Source of the DNA: Chlorokybus atmophyticus
Taxonomy: Eukaryota; Streptophyta; Chlorokybophyceae; Chlorokybales; Chlorokybaceae
Assembly (NCBI GenBank): GCA_009103225.1
Contig: RHPI01002368.1
Coordinates: 1,034,831 to 1,098,830, forward strand
DNA: 64,000 bases
Direction of reading: 5' to 3'
Under the pieces are notes generated by a model. It searched no databases, had not been told where the DNA came from, and saw nothing but the letters and a program-made list of their open reading frames with translations. A program made the position numbers and the translations under genes. This document shows positions 43,673-53,964 of the stretch, piece after piece. The first letter of the stretch is position 1. Each line of letters starts with the position of its first letter.

Positions 43673-45204
43673 CAGTCAAGGCCCAACACCCGCTCCCAAG
43701 AGTATGGCGCGCCTTGAGGAGGGGTTCCGCCAGCCAAAGGCCATGACGGACATGATGAAGGGTGCTGAGCGGAGGTGTTGGCGGTGACGTGAGAAGCGTG
43801 CTCTAACACCTCCAGCACCTGTGCCTCAACGAGGTCGTGGCTGCTTCCCACAACACCCTCAACAAGGAGTGGATCAACCCACAGCACATCCTCCGCGCCT
43901 GAGGTGGGGGGGGGGGACATTACTTCCTCGTCGTGCCACAACCATGTGTGAACATGGTATGACATGCCGTCTGCAGCCATGTGCATGAATGAGAGCTCCG
44001 GGCTTGGAGTAAAATGTGCAGACTCCGGGACGCCCAGCATGGCCGAAGCCAGCCCCCGCGCCTGCCTATCATGGTCGGAGGGAGAGGGGTCCGCTGGCAA
44101 GGTAGCCGGGATGGTTAGCTTGTCGCCGTTCTGGCGAACCAGACCCAGCCACCAGCACTGGGCCGCATACTTGTACACCAGGACTGCCAGAGCATGCGGG
44201 TGGGGTGCAAGTCTCTCCGAAGGGGTGGTGGTGATTGCGGGGAGAGGGGGGTGTGACGGGAAGAGCTGCAATTTTCTTCTTACCGACGGGGGGCCTCCCG
44301 GAAGGGTGTGATGGGATGGGGGAGGGAGGCGGGGAACGGAGGAGCTGTCCATTTGGGATGGGGAGGCGGACATTGCGGGGTGGTGTGGGCGAGGAGTAGT
44401 GTAGGGAGACTCCGAGAAGTCCGTGTGTGAGGAGGAGGGGTGAGACGGTGATGATAGCGGAGTGCGTGCATGTTGCTCCCACCATGTGCGCATCGCGGAG
44501 GCTATCATCAAGGGTGTGATGCGAGGCTTGCCGTGCTTGCTGAGTTTGGGGCGGGCCTGGGCTTGCCACTCCGACAAGGACACCCATTGCTGCTGCGCCG
44601 TTGCTTAGTGGCATGCCTCGGCAGGAAGAAGCAGTGGGCAAAGAACGAATAGGCATGGATGCAATGGCGTGCCCCCCGCGAGTGGGCTTGAGTTTGAGAC
44701 AGACGACTCAAGCTCAGCGTCCTCCCTGGTGGCGTCTAGTGACACACCGGCCTGCTCCAGCGTTGCCCGCAGTATGGAGCAACAATGTTGCATGCCGTCA
44801 GCCTCACCCTGCGCAGAGGGGAGGAGGTTGCCAAAATGCAGCCCCGTGCTGCGTTGTGTTGTGTCCGTGAGAAGTAGGGACAAGCAGTCAGAGGAGTCCC
44901 CTGCGTTGGCAAGCCCCACGGGGACAATAAACGCCGTCTCCCATGCTGAAGAAGAAGGCTTGAAACCCGCATCCTGAAGCAGTTCTCCCAACCAGAGACG
45001 CTGTTGGGGATGGCGATCAGCCTGGGTTGTGCGAGCAGCTTGCACTGGCTGGTCGTAGGGGACCATCCCACCAGCAGGCGGGGCTGGCGGGAGGCCATCC
45101 TCCTCATCCTGATCGTCACACCACAGCTTTGAGGGTGACGGATACGGAGCCACACGCGGGGAGGGTGCTCTGCGCGCAGCGGCGGAAGCTTCGTCTCCAG
45201 CCAA
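43672..45204 (-). pseudogene. LINE ORF1, C-terminal part
   Basis: The open stretch 45204-44605 ends with TAA and continues in the same frame from about 44583 to TGA at 43674-43672. The first half contains RLWLGELLQDAGFKP and SDCLSLLL. The second is Ser/Pro-rich and then has YKYAAQCWWLGLVRQNGDKL and MLGVPESAHFTPSPELSFMH. No RNA-binding domain is recognised here; the zinc knuckle lies in the N-terminal part across the gap. The outer part of this stretch is duplicated in inverted orientation at 45343-46172. Confidence 0.65.
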
Positions 45205-45258
45205 CCTTCCAGCGTTTGCTGCTGGGTTGGGCCATCAGCAGTCATGCGAGGCAGCTGC
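44429..45258. repeat. Left arm of an 830-bp inverted repeat
   Basis: Each base x pairs with base 90601-x in the right arm, with no mismatch seen in the regions compared. The mirrored frames on both arms translate identically. It lies in LINE ORF1. Confidence 0.95.
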
Positions 45259-45342
45259 TGAAGGTCGAGAGCAAGGTCTGCGCACGAAGCGCTGGCAGAG
45301 GGTGTGGGTGGGGTGGGGTGGGGAGACGAGGGGGGGGCCTGC

Positions 45343-46172
45343 GCAGCTGCCTCGCATGACTGCTGATGGCCCAACCCAGCAGCAAACGCTGGAAGGTTGG
45401 CTGGAGACGAAGCTTCCGCCGCTGCGCGCAGAGCACCCTCCCCGCGTGTGGCTCCGTATCCGTCACCCTCAAAGCTGTGGTGTGACGATCAGGATGAGGA
45501 GGATGGCCTCCCGCCAGCCCCGCCTGCTGGTGGGATGGTCCCCTACGACCAGCCAGTGCAAGCTGCTCGCACAACCCAGGCTGATCGCCATCCCCAACAG
45601 CGTCTCTGGTTGGGAGAACTGCTTCAGGATGCGGGTTTCAAGCCTTCTTCTTCAGCATGGGAGACGGCGTTTATTGTCCCCGTGGGGCTTGCCAACGCAG
45701 GGGACTCCTCTGACTGCTTGTCCCTACTTCTCACGGACACAACACAACGCAGCACGGGGCTGCATTTTGGCAACCTCCTCCCCTCTGCGCAGGGTGAGGC
45801 TGACGGCATGCAACATTGTTGCTCCATACTGCGGGCAACGCTGGAGCAGGCCGGTGTGTCACTAGACGCCACCAGGGAGGACGCTGAGCTTGAGTCGTCT
45901 GTCTCAAACTCAAGCCCACTCGCGGGGGGCACGCCATTGCATCCATGCCTATTCGTTCTTTGCCCACTGCTTCTTCCTGCCGAGGCATGCCACTAAGCAA
46001 CGGCGCAGCAGCAATGGGTGTCCTTGTCGGAGTGGCAAGCCCAGGCCCGCCCCAAACTCAGCAAGCACGGCAAGCCTCGCATCACACCCTTGATGATAGC
46101 CTCCGCGATGCGCACATGGTGGGAGCAACATGCACGCACTCCGCTATCATCACCGTCTCACCCCTCCTCCTC
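45343..46172. repeat. Right arm of the 830-bp inverted repeat, ending at an N
   Basis: This is the reverse complement of 44429-45258, separated from it by an 84-base G-rich spacer (45259-45342). The arm stops precisely at the N at 46173. This suggests a fold-back artefact of cloning or assembly rather than a real duplication. Confidence 0.95.
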
Positions 46173-46173
46173 N

Positions 46174-47104
46174 GCTTGCAGCGGAAGCAGGTGGGAGGTG
46201 TCTGGGGGTTGATGATGCGCACCTCCGTGAGGTGCTCCACTCCTCCTGACACGGACTTGATGAGCACGGAAGGGGGGAGCACTGCCTTGCGTTTGAAGCT
46301 AAAGCGCGTAGATGGTGTGGTGAATGAGCGGGGAGCGGAGGCGGCTGAGCGGAGGGGATCGCCAAGCTGACCATACGGAGAAAGGACTTGAGAGAGAGAG
46401 AAAAGGACTTGACGATGCGCTCCCTGGAAGGAGACCCAGAAGTTGTTGTCGTCACCGCCCTCTCTCCAACGAAGCACCGTGACTGGCTTGCCCAACAGCG
46501 TGGGCAAGCGACGTTGCTCTGCAAGGGCAAGGACGTGCTTTGTGCCGAATGCCGTGTGAAAGAGTGCTTGGATTCCCCCCGCCCGTGTGTAGTGCACTGA
46601 GGCAATCAGTGGGGCAGCCGGGTGGCGTGCACTCAAAGCTTCTATCCATGTCAAGCGTGACTCTAATGTCTGAGACTCAGTGTATCTGAATCTAAACACT
46701 AGTGCTCGCTGCTCTAAGACTGACTGCCACCGCTCACACGCACGCTCATTTAGTGAGATAGCATATGCGGATGTGGTGGTGAGGGTGCTAGCAATGATGC
46801 CCGGAGCGTGTGCAAGATCAGCCATCAACTTAGCTGTGAGAGTGGGACTCCCTGAGAGAGTCCCCTCGATGCCGTTGAGAGAATGAAGGGGTGGCTGCCG
46901 AGGGGCGCCTGCCACCGCATCCGCCCATGTAGCGGGCTTGAGCACGGGCTCGTCCAGAACTGGAATACCAGGAGACGCTTCTGGTCGCCGATGAACGACG
47001 CCTCCGAGGGGAGGGAAATCCTCCATAGGTAGCAGAGGAGTCAGGGAGACCTGCCCCCGATCACCAGCATCCACCATGGCTATGGTCTCCGCGTAGTGCA
47101 GCAT
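46174..47104 (-). pseudogene. LINE ORF1, N-terminal part with start of a zinc knuckle
   Basis: From ATG at 47104-47102 the frame is open for about 310 codons: PMEDFPPLGG, an acidic/hydrophobic middle (ESRLTWIEALSARHPAAPLI, LLGKPVTVLRWREGGDDNNF) and a C-terminal PTCFRCK, the first half of a CCHC knuckle. It is cut by the N at 46173. The layout (RRM-like region, then a CCHC) fits ORF1 proteins of plant-type L1 elements. The true continuation is probably the minus-strand sequence at 45204 downward. Confidence 0.7.
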
Positions 47105-47250
47105 TTAGGAGCTGCACCAGAAACAGTCAGCTGCGTTGACCAGCTGCTGCAGCGCAGCGGGCAAACTACCGCCGGATCAGACGGGGCTGGAGAGCCCCCC
47201 GGCCCAGGGGTAAGGGACCAGCCTTAACCCCCCCCCCACCCCCCCATTCN

Positions 47251-47332
<82 letters not shown>
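47251..47332. repeat. (CA)n microsatellite beside an N
   Basis: Forty-one CA units follow the N at 47250 and a C-rich run. The true length is unknown because the gap adjoins it. Confidence 0.95.
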
Positions 47333-47335
<3 letters not shown>

Positions 47336-47639
47336 CTTCCGTCACCCCCTCCGCCGCCAAGGACGTCCCCTCCTTGCCGCCGCCGCCCCACCCAGTACGT
47401 TCCTCGCAACCACATATTCGCCTCTGTACGTTGATGACATTGTATGTGAGAACTTGGGAATTGAGTAATGAGAAAGCACGGACGTTGATCTTTGGATTGA
47501 TCTGAACTTGCTCTCTAAAGGTTGTGGCTTCATTAAACTGCATCCCCTCGCCGCCCCGGTTGCCAAAACACATTTACACATGAACGAGTCCAGTGTACAC
47601 ACACGTGCATTGCTTGTCATGTGATTGTGGTTGCGTGGA
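47333..47639. other. No recognisable feature
   Basis: A C-rich start, then ordinary sequence. Frames reading through the CA repeat are low complexity and not genes. Confidence 0.4.
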
Positions 47640-48793
47640 TGCACGTTGTGTGGTCCGCATTAGAGTGTGGTATCTACATGTTGCCCCATTCATACACCTC
47701 ACTTAACAGTGAAATTATCTTGACCTCATGCAAGGAATTGTATAAGCAGCACTACCTCTAGTAGTGGCTTGTTAACTTACAGTATCATCCTCCTTACACA
47801 AGTGAGTGTCGTGCATCAGTATTGCTTGCATACTTGCAGTGACATTGGTTGCATCAGTGTTGTGTTATCACTGTCAGCATATAGGGTAGTTATACGCACT
47901 AGTGTGTTGAGTGGCAGCATTGGGGGAGTTGCAGTGGAGCACACTCTACCTTGCATCCTCCTGCGCTCACCGTGCTACTTGCATGAGTGAGTCTCGGGCT
48001 TTATAGAGACCAATCGTCATCACCGTCTTCCCCTGTTATGGAAGAGAACGCTAGCGACTTCTCCAACTGGTTGGGCTCAAACCTTTCTTATGGAAGATAC
48101 GGTGCAGAAGAGAACGACAACAACACCAACAGTCCCCACTCCTCACCAGCACACAATCTAAGACATACTACTTCCCATCATCGACTTGAAGACTTCGTCG
48201 ACCATCTCGACAGTGACGATATGGAGTCGACATGCTCCACCATAATCTCACCTTCTCCGGACGTCCGAGCAAAACACCGACGAATGGATCACCAAGTCCG
48301 ACTCCAAGATGTGCTACCATAAAATTAAGACCCCCCACTGGTCAGATAGGATGTCCTTTCGCATGGCTGCACAGTGCTTGGATCATGAGACACATGAGGT
48401 GTGGAGGTGAGTGGCTGCACATCATGAAGTTGAAGGGTACGGAGTTCTGGCTGGCACCGGAGTTGTGCTTGTTGTTGCATCAACCCCTGTCACTCCCATT
48501 GCTTCAGCTGCTCCACTGGCAGACCCTACCCTTACGGCCCTGGCTGCAGCGCAGTTGACAGCTGAGGCAGACATATCAACACACCAGTTGATCATGCACT
48601 GGTTGGTCGTGAGTTGGCAGCAGCGCAGCGAGCACGTCAATCCCAGGTACAACTGCTGGCATTCAGGCTGATGGCGGAGCAATAAACGGCGTTGGAAGCA
48701 GCTCAAGCATGACATCGAGCCGCTGTGCTTGCGACTCTTATACAGACTCCAGTTCTTCTGGCGGCGGCGGCGCTCGGCGACGGCGATGGCAGG
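47640..48793 (+). pseudogene. Diverged gypsy A-type leader and gag relic
   Basis: The leader resembles A1 (CACTACCTCTAGTAGTGGCTTG near 47750, CACTAGTGTG near 47900). Gag starts ATG 47987 and, with one shift near 48235, encodes DEWITKSDSKM and HWSDRMSFRMAAQCLDHETHEVW, aligned with A1 DEFIIKSYSKL and DWSDEISFHIAAQYLNHEAHDV. It is more diverged than A2 or A3 and is cut at 48794 by another LTR. Confidence 0.65.
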
Positions 48794-49755
48794 TGTAACG
48801 ATGCTCGTGCTCACATATGCAGCACACAAATCATACAACACAAGTGTGCAGCTGAGCACAATCTTCACACAGGAACCTTGCCTTCTCCCTAGCACGCACG
48901 CACGCGTTGAGCACACACGCGCACACAAACACTACTACCTCCCACTCCAAGCAAGAACGCAGCAGCATGCCTTAGATCACGCCTCTCTCAAGCATACACC
49001 AGCACACTCGCAGCAAAGAGCGACAAGCAAAAGTTGGTATTACACAATGTTAAAAATACTCCTACATCCAGGCGGACGGTCAGCTTGCCCTCTGAATAGG
49101 AATGGCCGCGAGAAGGCTCTAGGCGAGGACTCAAGTCGAAAGTTCCAGGCGCGTGAAGGTTCCAGGCGCGGACTCGAGTCCGGAGTCTGGCGACTTCCAG
49201 GCCTGCACGAGAATCGTTATAACTCGGTGGTTACTGCACCGATTTGGGCGTTCTAGAGCTCAGTAGATAGCCCTTGGAAGTAGCTACAAGATGCTTCTTA
49301 GAACGCAGCACTCAGATAAGTGTAGCGAACGTGGTGGCTTCTAGAGTAGACAGGTGTATTCCTGGCGGGTATAAAACCCGCGGACATGATGGCAATAGAT
49401 GGTCTTAGGTTTGTTATTGCAGCCTCTTGGCGTTGGTGTTGGGTGGCGTGCACACATGTGCATGTGTAGGTTTGTCAACGCATCTCAACACACAAGGGTT
49501 TCCTTTCCTTTTATACCAGCACAAGGATATAGCAGCCTAAATAGCAAGCATAAATTTACTACAAAACTCAATTCAAAGGACTCTTATAAGGACAGGTTGC
49601 TGCCACTCGCATCATTGTCCTTTTGGCGGCATCTGGCACTGCACAGCGCGGCATCTATTCAGGTGTGATGTCACATTATGGCAGTGCCATGGCAGTCACG
49701 TCGCCAACTTGGCAGTTGACACAGAATCTCAAACTGCCATCTTTTGCTCGATGGG
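48794..49755 (-). repeat. Diverged LTR of the gypsy-C family, interrupted by a solo LTR
   Basis: It starts TGTAACGATGCTCGTGCTCA, the reverse complement of the end of the LTR at 52020-52662. Matching blocks include AGCTGCACACTTGTGTTG, CAAAGCAGC and, beyond the inserted solo LTR, CTGGCACTGCACAGCGCG. The right edge is approximate. Confidence 0.7.
49048..49490 (+). repeat. Solo LTR, copia family B, duplication CACAA
   Basis: 443 bp, the reverse complement of the family B LTR (28192-28596), ending GCATCTCAACA. Flanked by CACAA at 49043-49047 and 49491-49495 inside the gypsy-C-type LTR. It contains GCGGGTATAAAACCCGC at 49365-49381. Confidence 0.92.
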
Positions 49756-49777
49756 TCCTGCAGAACAAACACGTCTG

Positions 49778-51250
49778 CTAGCACTTGACGCCATTCTGTG
49801 GTCCAGTCTTTTCGAGCACCAATCCTATCCACCGTTTATAATATGGCAGGCCAGTGTCGATCTCGCCCTCCACAAGCTTCAGCCTGACCTCGATCACCGG
49901 TCTCACGGAATAGCGCGGGCGAGCAAGCATCATCCGATCAATGGGAACATTAAACAAGGTGTTTCCTCCAAAGGTTTGAACCAAAGGGGGCAGCTTCAAC
50001 CGATCCAGCAGGCTTGAAACATAAGACAAGCAAGCGACTATCGAGTATCATATGGCAATGCACTTAGTGATTATGCCTTGAGTTAATGCACACAAAGTAA
50101 TGACAAGCAGGCCAAAGCCGAATACAATAGCTCACTTTTGTTACTGGTCTCAATGACAGGTGAGTAGCCTGCAGGTTTGTTTTTATCGGAGTTATTTGAA
50201 TCATTTGATGTGGACGTGGAAGGCTTTGTTGCCTTGCCCTTGCTGGATGACACGCTGTTATCGGGCATGTCTGCAAAGTACAACAAGAGTAGTATTGGAT
50301 TTGTCAAGCCCTTGGCAGTGATGTGGTATGCCATAAGCTACCTCGCAGCCATTCGAAGAACTTTTTGTTCAAGTCGCCTGTTGGATCCACAAGATGCTTC
50401 AGCACCCTTCGGTTGACATTTGCTGCAAGATCCATTAGATTGAGTTCGTGCTCTGCCTCAGCTTCTTTTTACTTGAAATTGGAACCCTTTGCTTTGGACA
50501 AGATCAGAAGTTCGGCTTTTGGCACAATGACGTCATTGTCGTCGTTGATATTGCTGTAGGGCAACCCGAGACAGTAGATGGACTTTTTATCTGAGCACCA
50601 CGCTCCAAGTAGGGCGTAGGTAGATGTGTTGGCCTGTGCACGGTAAGCTAAGCCGGATCTTGGAACTCAAGTAACCCAGGATCTTGGAACTCATGTAACC
50701 CACGCTTATAAACATAACGCTCACCTTACGCTTTACATTAAACCGGTAATTTCCCTGACCCATGTACCGCAACTTCCAAACATGTTGGCGCCCAGCTTGA
50801 CCTATTGATTTTAAATTTGCAACGCTTGGTATGAGGATGACTTTGATTGAATTTTGCTTTTTAGCCCATGGCAATTCCAGATCGCTATCTGTCAACACAA
50901 GCTTGTCACGTACTTGTAAACGTCACACTCATTTCAGATTGGAGACATCTGCTGCACACCCTTAATTACTCACATGAGTAGATGACGGGTTCATCAACAT
51001 CACTACTGACGCTGGAATCTTCTTGGTCTTGCTCTTTGTTGTCGCTTGGCTAATTGTTACTGGTGTCTACTTGCTTCCTGTCCTGCTTGTCATCATCGGA
51101 AGAAATCTCAACCGGCTTTTTCAGCTTTTGAGAACTTGTAAGTGTCTTCTGCGAAGGAGTCTTGTCTTGCTTCTTCTTTGTAGCACTTGTTATTGGCTGC
51201 GTGCCTGCAGGCTTTCATTGCGGTCCCTGACCAGGGCTAACAATTGCCAG
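49778..51250 (-). pseudogene. Unassigned spliced gene, probably decayed
   Basis: The minus strand gives exons ending at 50974, then 50888-50725, 50633-50342, 50270 to about 50145, and a last segment near 50000-49778. GT-AG junctions and phases agree for the first four. The first exon is Lys/Ser/Asp-rich (PVEISSDDDKQDRKQ). The second has KVILIPSVANLKSIGQ and WKLRYMGQGNYRFNVKRK. The third has GAWCSDKKSIYCLGLP and VNRRVLKHLVDPTGDLNKKF. The fourth is Ser/Asn/Lys-rich. In-frame stops (TAG near 51050, TAA near 50450) suggest a pseudogene. I recognise no family; the phase of the last exon is unresolved. Confidence 0.45.
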
Positions 51251-51288
51251 GGGTTGTCTGCAGTTCATAACGTAACAAGATCATACAT

Positions 51289-52019
51289 GTATGAGAAGGC
51301 AGTGCTGGACACCAACCGCAGCACCTCACGGCCTAAAGCCAACACAATTATTGAGCCTCCTCGCCGCGAACGTGGCCGGGACGCTCCATCAGCACGCAAT
51401 AAAGAAACACGGTCAACTCATGCTGCTTGGCATTGCCATGTGCTGTGTCATCGCTGTGGACGGCATGGGCATTACTAAAAGGAGTGCACCGAAGAGTACT
51501 CAACTCTGGTCTGCGACTATTGTCACAAGACGGGTCACTTGGAGTTGGTATGCTGGCTCAAGTTCCCTTAGTTGAGACCTGCCAACAGTTACAACGGCAA
51601 CAACTACTCTGGTGGCTACAACAACAACAATGGAGGCCACAACGGCGACAACTCTAGTGGCTACAACTGCAACCACACCGAAGGCCATAACAACAACAAC
51701 AACCACGCCAACGCTCGCAAGGAAGAGCAAGGTTACAAGGGGAAGAATCGTCCTCCTCAGCGCAAGGGACTCGAAAGATGTTCGCGCGCTGCTGTTGTTG
51801 CCGCCAAGGTTTCAGCCAACCCGCCAGCTGATGACCATATTGCTGCCCTCATGGCGCGTATGGCATGCTTGGAGGAAGATAATGAGCAGGACTACCGCGC
51901 TTGCTATTCTGCCCGATGGGCACTGATGGCTCCAAAGCGCACGAGAGACATGAGCACTACGTCACGCGTTCAACCATCCCGACGAACACGAGGGGAAGCC
52001 GCAACACCGTCAGCAGCTA
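51289..52019 (+). pseudogene. Gypsy A3 gag fragment
   Basis: It aligns with A1/A2 gag from YEKAVLDTN through both knuckles to RGEAATPSAA. The first knuckle has TAA for the CAA of HYQKEC (near 51477) and KFPELRP has TAG for GAG (near 51569). It is cut at 52020 by the gypsy-C LTR and begins abruptly at 51289 next to the unassigned gene. Confidence 0.85.
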
Positions 52020-52662
52020 TGTAACAGCCTGGGGCATTTTTTGTATTTTATTGTACATAAAGTACTTATTTTGCCTTTTTTGCTGGCTTGATGAGGGCTT
52101 TTATGAGCTTTATTAAGCCCATGTGGCGCCTGCCCCTGCTGCCGCGCGCGACTCGCCTGCGACCTGCTCGACAGCAGCTAATTTGGCGATGTGACCCACC
52201 TGCCACGCGGTTGTGACACAGCCGCTGACTGGACACGCGCTGTGCAGTGCCAGGTGACGCGGACTGCACAGTCACACAGCCGCCGAAGGCCCAACGCGCG
52301 TGGCGGGGAGCCTGCACTTGGACCTGCCTTTAGATTTGGTAGTGAATAATGAAATGCCTGTTAATTAGGCTATTTCTTCCTAAGTGCTTGTATAAATAGA
52401 AAAACCCTGTGTAATGCAACCAACTTTGTTTTCTGCTCTCTGCTGTGAGTATGCTGGTGCATGCTTGAGGGAGTTGTAATCCAAGGCACACTGCTGCGTT
52501 CTTGCTTGGCGTGAGAAGTAGTAGTGTTCGTGTGCGTGTGCGCGCTCGACGCGTGCGTGCGTGCGCGAGTGAAGGCAAGGTTCCGGTGTGAAGATTGTGC
52601 TCAGCTGCACACATGTGTTGTATGACTTGTGTGCTGTGTATGTGAGCACGAGCATCGTTACA
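52020..52662 (+). repeat. Gypsy-C 5' LTR
   Basis: 643 bp with terminal TGTAAC...GTTACA. Confidence 0.85.
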
Positions 52663-52663
52663 G

Positions 52664-52677
52664 TGGTATCGGAGCCC
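52664..52677 (+). promoter_or_regulatory. Gypsy-C primer-binding site
   Basis: TGGTATCGGAGCCC follows the LTR after one base. It resembles TGGTATCAGAGC, the site complementary to the 3' end of initiator tRNA-Met used by many plant LTR elements. The copia families here use the anticodon arm instead. Confidence 0.75.
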
Positions 52678-52749
52678 TTGGAGGGGTTGGGTTTCTTGTT
52701 TTAAGGGGATATTAACTATCTCTTTGGTGTGTGAGGTATTTTTCTGTTT

Positions 52750-53288
52750 ATGGACGCTACCATGGATGATGCACGTGTTGTGGAGCTTCAGCAAGTGCTG
52801 GTAGCTGCTCATGAGGAGCTGCAACGTGTCCAAGCATCTGCCTAAGCTCAAGCGGCACAATTTCAACAAGCCATGGCGCAAGCGCGCGCGTCCACGCCCG
52901 TTACAGCTCCTGTGGTTGCCCCATCAGCCTCTCGTCATGTGAAGCTACCAAAACCAAAGCCATTCAAGGGTCAGAGGGACGGTGACTATGTTGAGGAATG
53001 GGTGTTTGCCGTTTCGACATGGTTAAAGCTCACCGAGGTACCTATACATCTCCGTGTCGATGTGGCTGCTACTTTCTTTGAGGGAGCTGCACTTGTGTGG
53101 TGGCGTCATCGTTGTGCTCGTGTGGAAGCTGGTCTTGAGGTTCCTTTCACTACCGTGGCTGAGCTGGCTGCTGAGGTGAAGAAACAGTTCGTACCGGTGG
53201 AGAGTGCGAAGACGGCACGCGACCAGCTCTCTACGCTTGTGCAAACGCAGTCCGTGATGGCCTATACACAGGGCTTTTTACGCGCGGA
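52750..53288 (+). pseudogene. Gypsy-C gag (Retrotrans_gag type), truncated
   Basis: ATG at 52750; an in-frame TAA at 52843-52845; then KLPKPKPFKGQRDGDYVEEW, FFEGAALVWWRHR, TTVAELAAEVKKQF and DQLSTLVQTQSVMAYTQGF. These give the G-x-A-x-x-WW and L-x-x-L-x-Q-x-x-S-V-x-x-Y-x-x-x-F pattern of gypsy gag. From about 53288 the frame enters unrelated repeat-rich DNA. Confidence 0.8.
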
Positions 53289-53650
53289 CCAGTCGTACGC
53301 AGCCCGTAGACCACGTCTGGTACGTTGTAGCATACCAGTGCCGCGACTGGTCCGGCATGATCGGACCACCGGTGGTCCGGCCCCGGAGCCCGCCGATATG
53401 GTCCGAACGTCCGGACCAGGGCTGGTGGCGTGTCCCGCGGCTTGTAGACCGGTACAGCACTGGTCAGCACGCGGCCTGAGCAGTAGGACCAAGGCTGGTC
53501 GCATGCCCTGCGGCCTATGAGCCAGGGCAGCACTGGTACAGAATGCATGTACTGTACGGACCAATTATGTCCTCACAAGCGGGACCAAGCTGCACTGGTA
53601 CGGTTGCAAGCGGCCCTCATAGACCATGCATGGTTCCGAAACCGAAACAG
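53280..53650. repeat. Subterminal repeat region with GGACCA/TGGTCC motifs
   Basis: Motifs GGACCA, CTGGTCCGG and GCACTGGTACG recur in both orientations, with GGCCTATGAG and CCCTCATAGACC resembling the element's internal repeats. A (ACTCAACAACTCAACAGC)n run lies at 53650-53705. Such clusters are typical transposase-binding subterminal regions of CACTA elements. Confidence 0.5.
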
Positions 53651-53964
53651 CACTCAACAACTCAACAGCACTCAACAACTCAACAGCACTCAACAACTCA
53701 ACAGCTCTTTTGAATCATTAATATATTATGATAACCAACGGTGAAGAATGACGTCGGAAGCATACGACACATCTCACCTGGTCCATTGCTCCCAAGGTCA
53801 CGTGCGCCAATGCTAAACAAGTAGCAGGCACTGGGCATGCATGGTCCCCTGTCCATTTGCTAGGGTTTTGGGCTTGCGCTGCAGTCTCGGCGGCGGCGGC
53901 GGCGGCGGCGGTGGCGAAAACCTTTGGAACAGCTGGTTTCGTGGGTACTACGCATGCACCCAGC

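Larger units (their letters stand above)
41023..47104 (-). mobile_element. Non-LTR retrotransposon (APE-type LINE), dead copy
   Basis: Minus-strand order is ORF1 N-terminus (46174-47104), ORF1 remainder (43672-45204), ORF2 endonuclease (42497-43672), reverse transcriptase (41533-42373) and a Cys-rich C-terminus (41023-41561). The stop of ORF1 and start of ORF2 overlap as TGATG. The copy carries frameshifts and an internal deletion that removes the reverse-transcriptase active site. A spurious-looking inverted repeat interrupts ORF1. APE endonuclease plus a C-terminal Cys/His motif places it near plant-type L1 elements, though clade assignment needs a tree. Confidence 0.85.
52020..53288 (+). 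mobile_element. Gypsy-C element, 5' end
   Basis: It comprises a 5' LTR (52020-52662), a primer-binding site and part of gag. It is inserted in gypsy A3 gag and is itself interrupted near 53280 by the CACTA-like transposon, so the rest may lie beyond the window. Confidence 0.8.

Noticed and set aside
45397-45996. A second plus-strand gene identical to the minus-strand frame at 44605-45204.
   Set aside because: It is the mirror image within the perfect inverted repeat and probably an assembly artefact.
47166-47573. Frames encoding long Cys-Val runs.
   Set aside because: They are translations of the (CA)n microsatellite and adjoining C-run.
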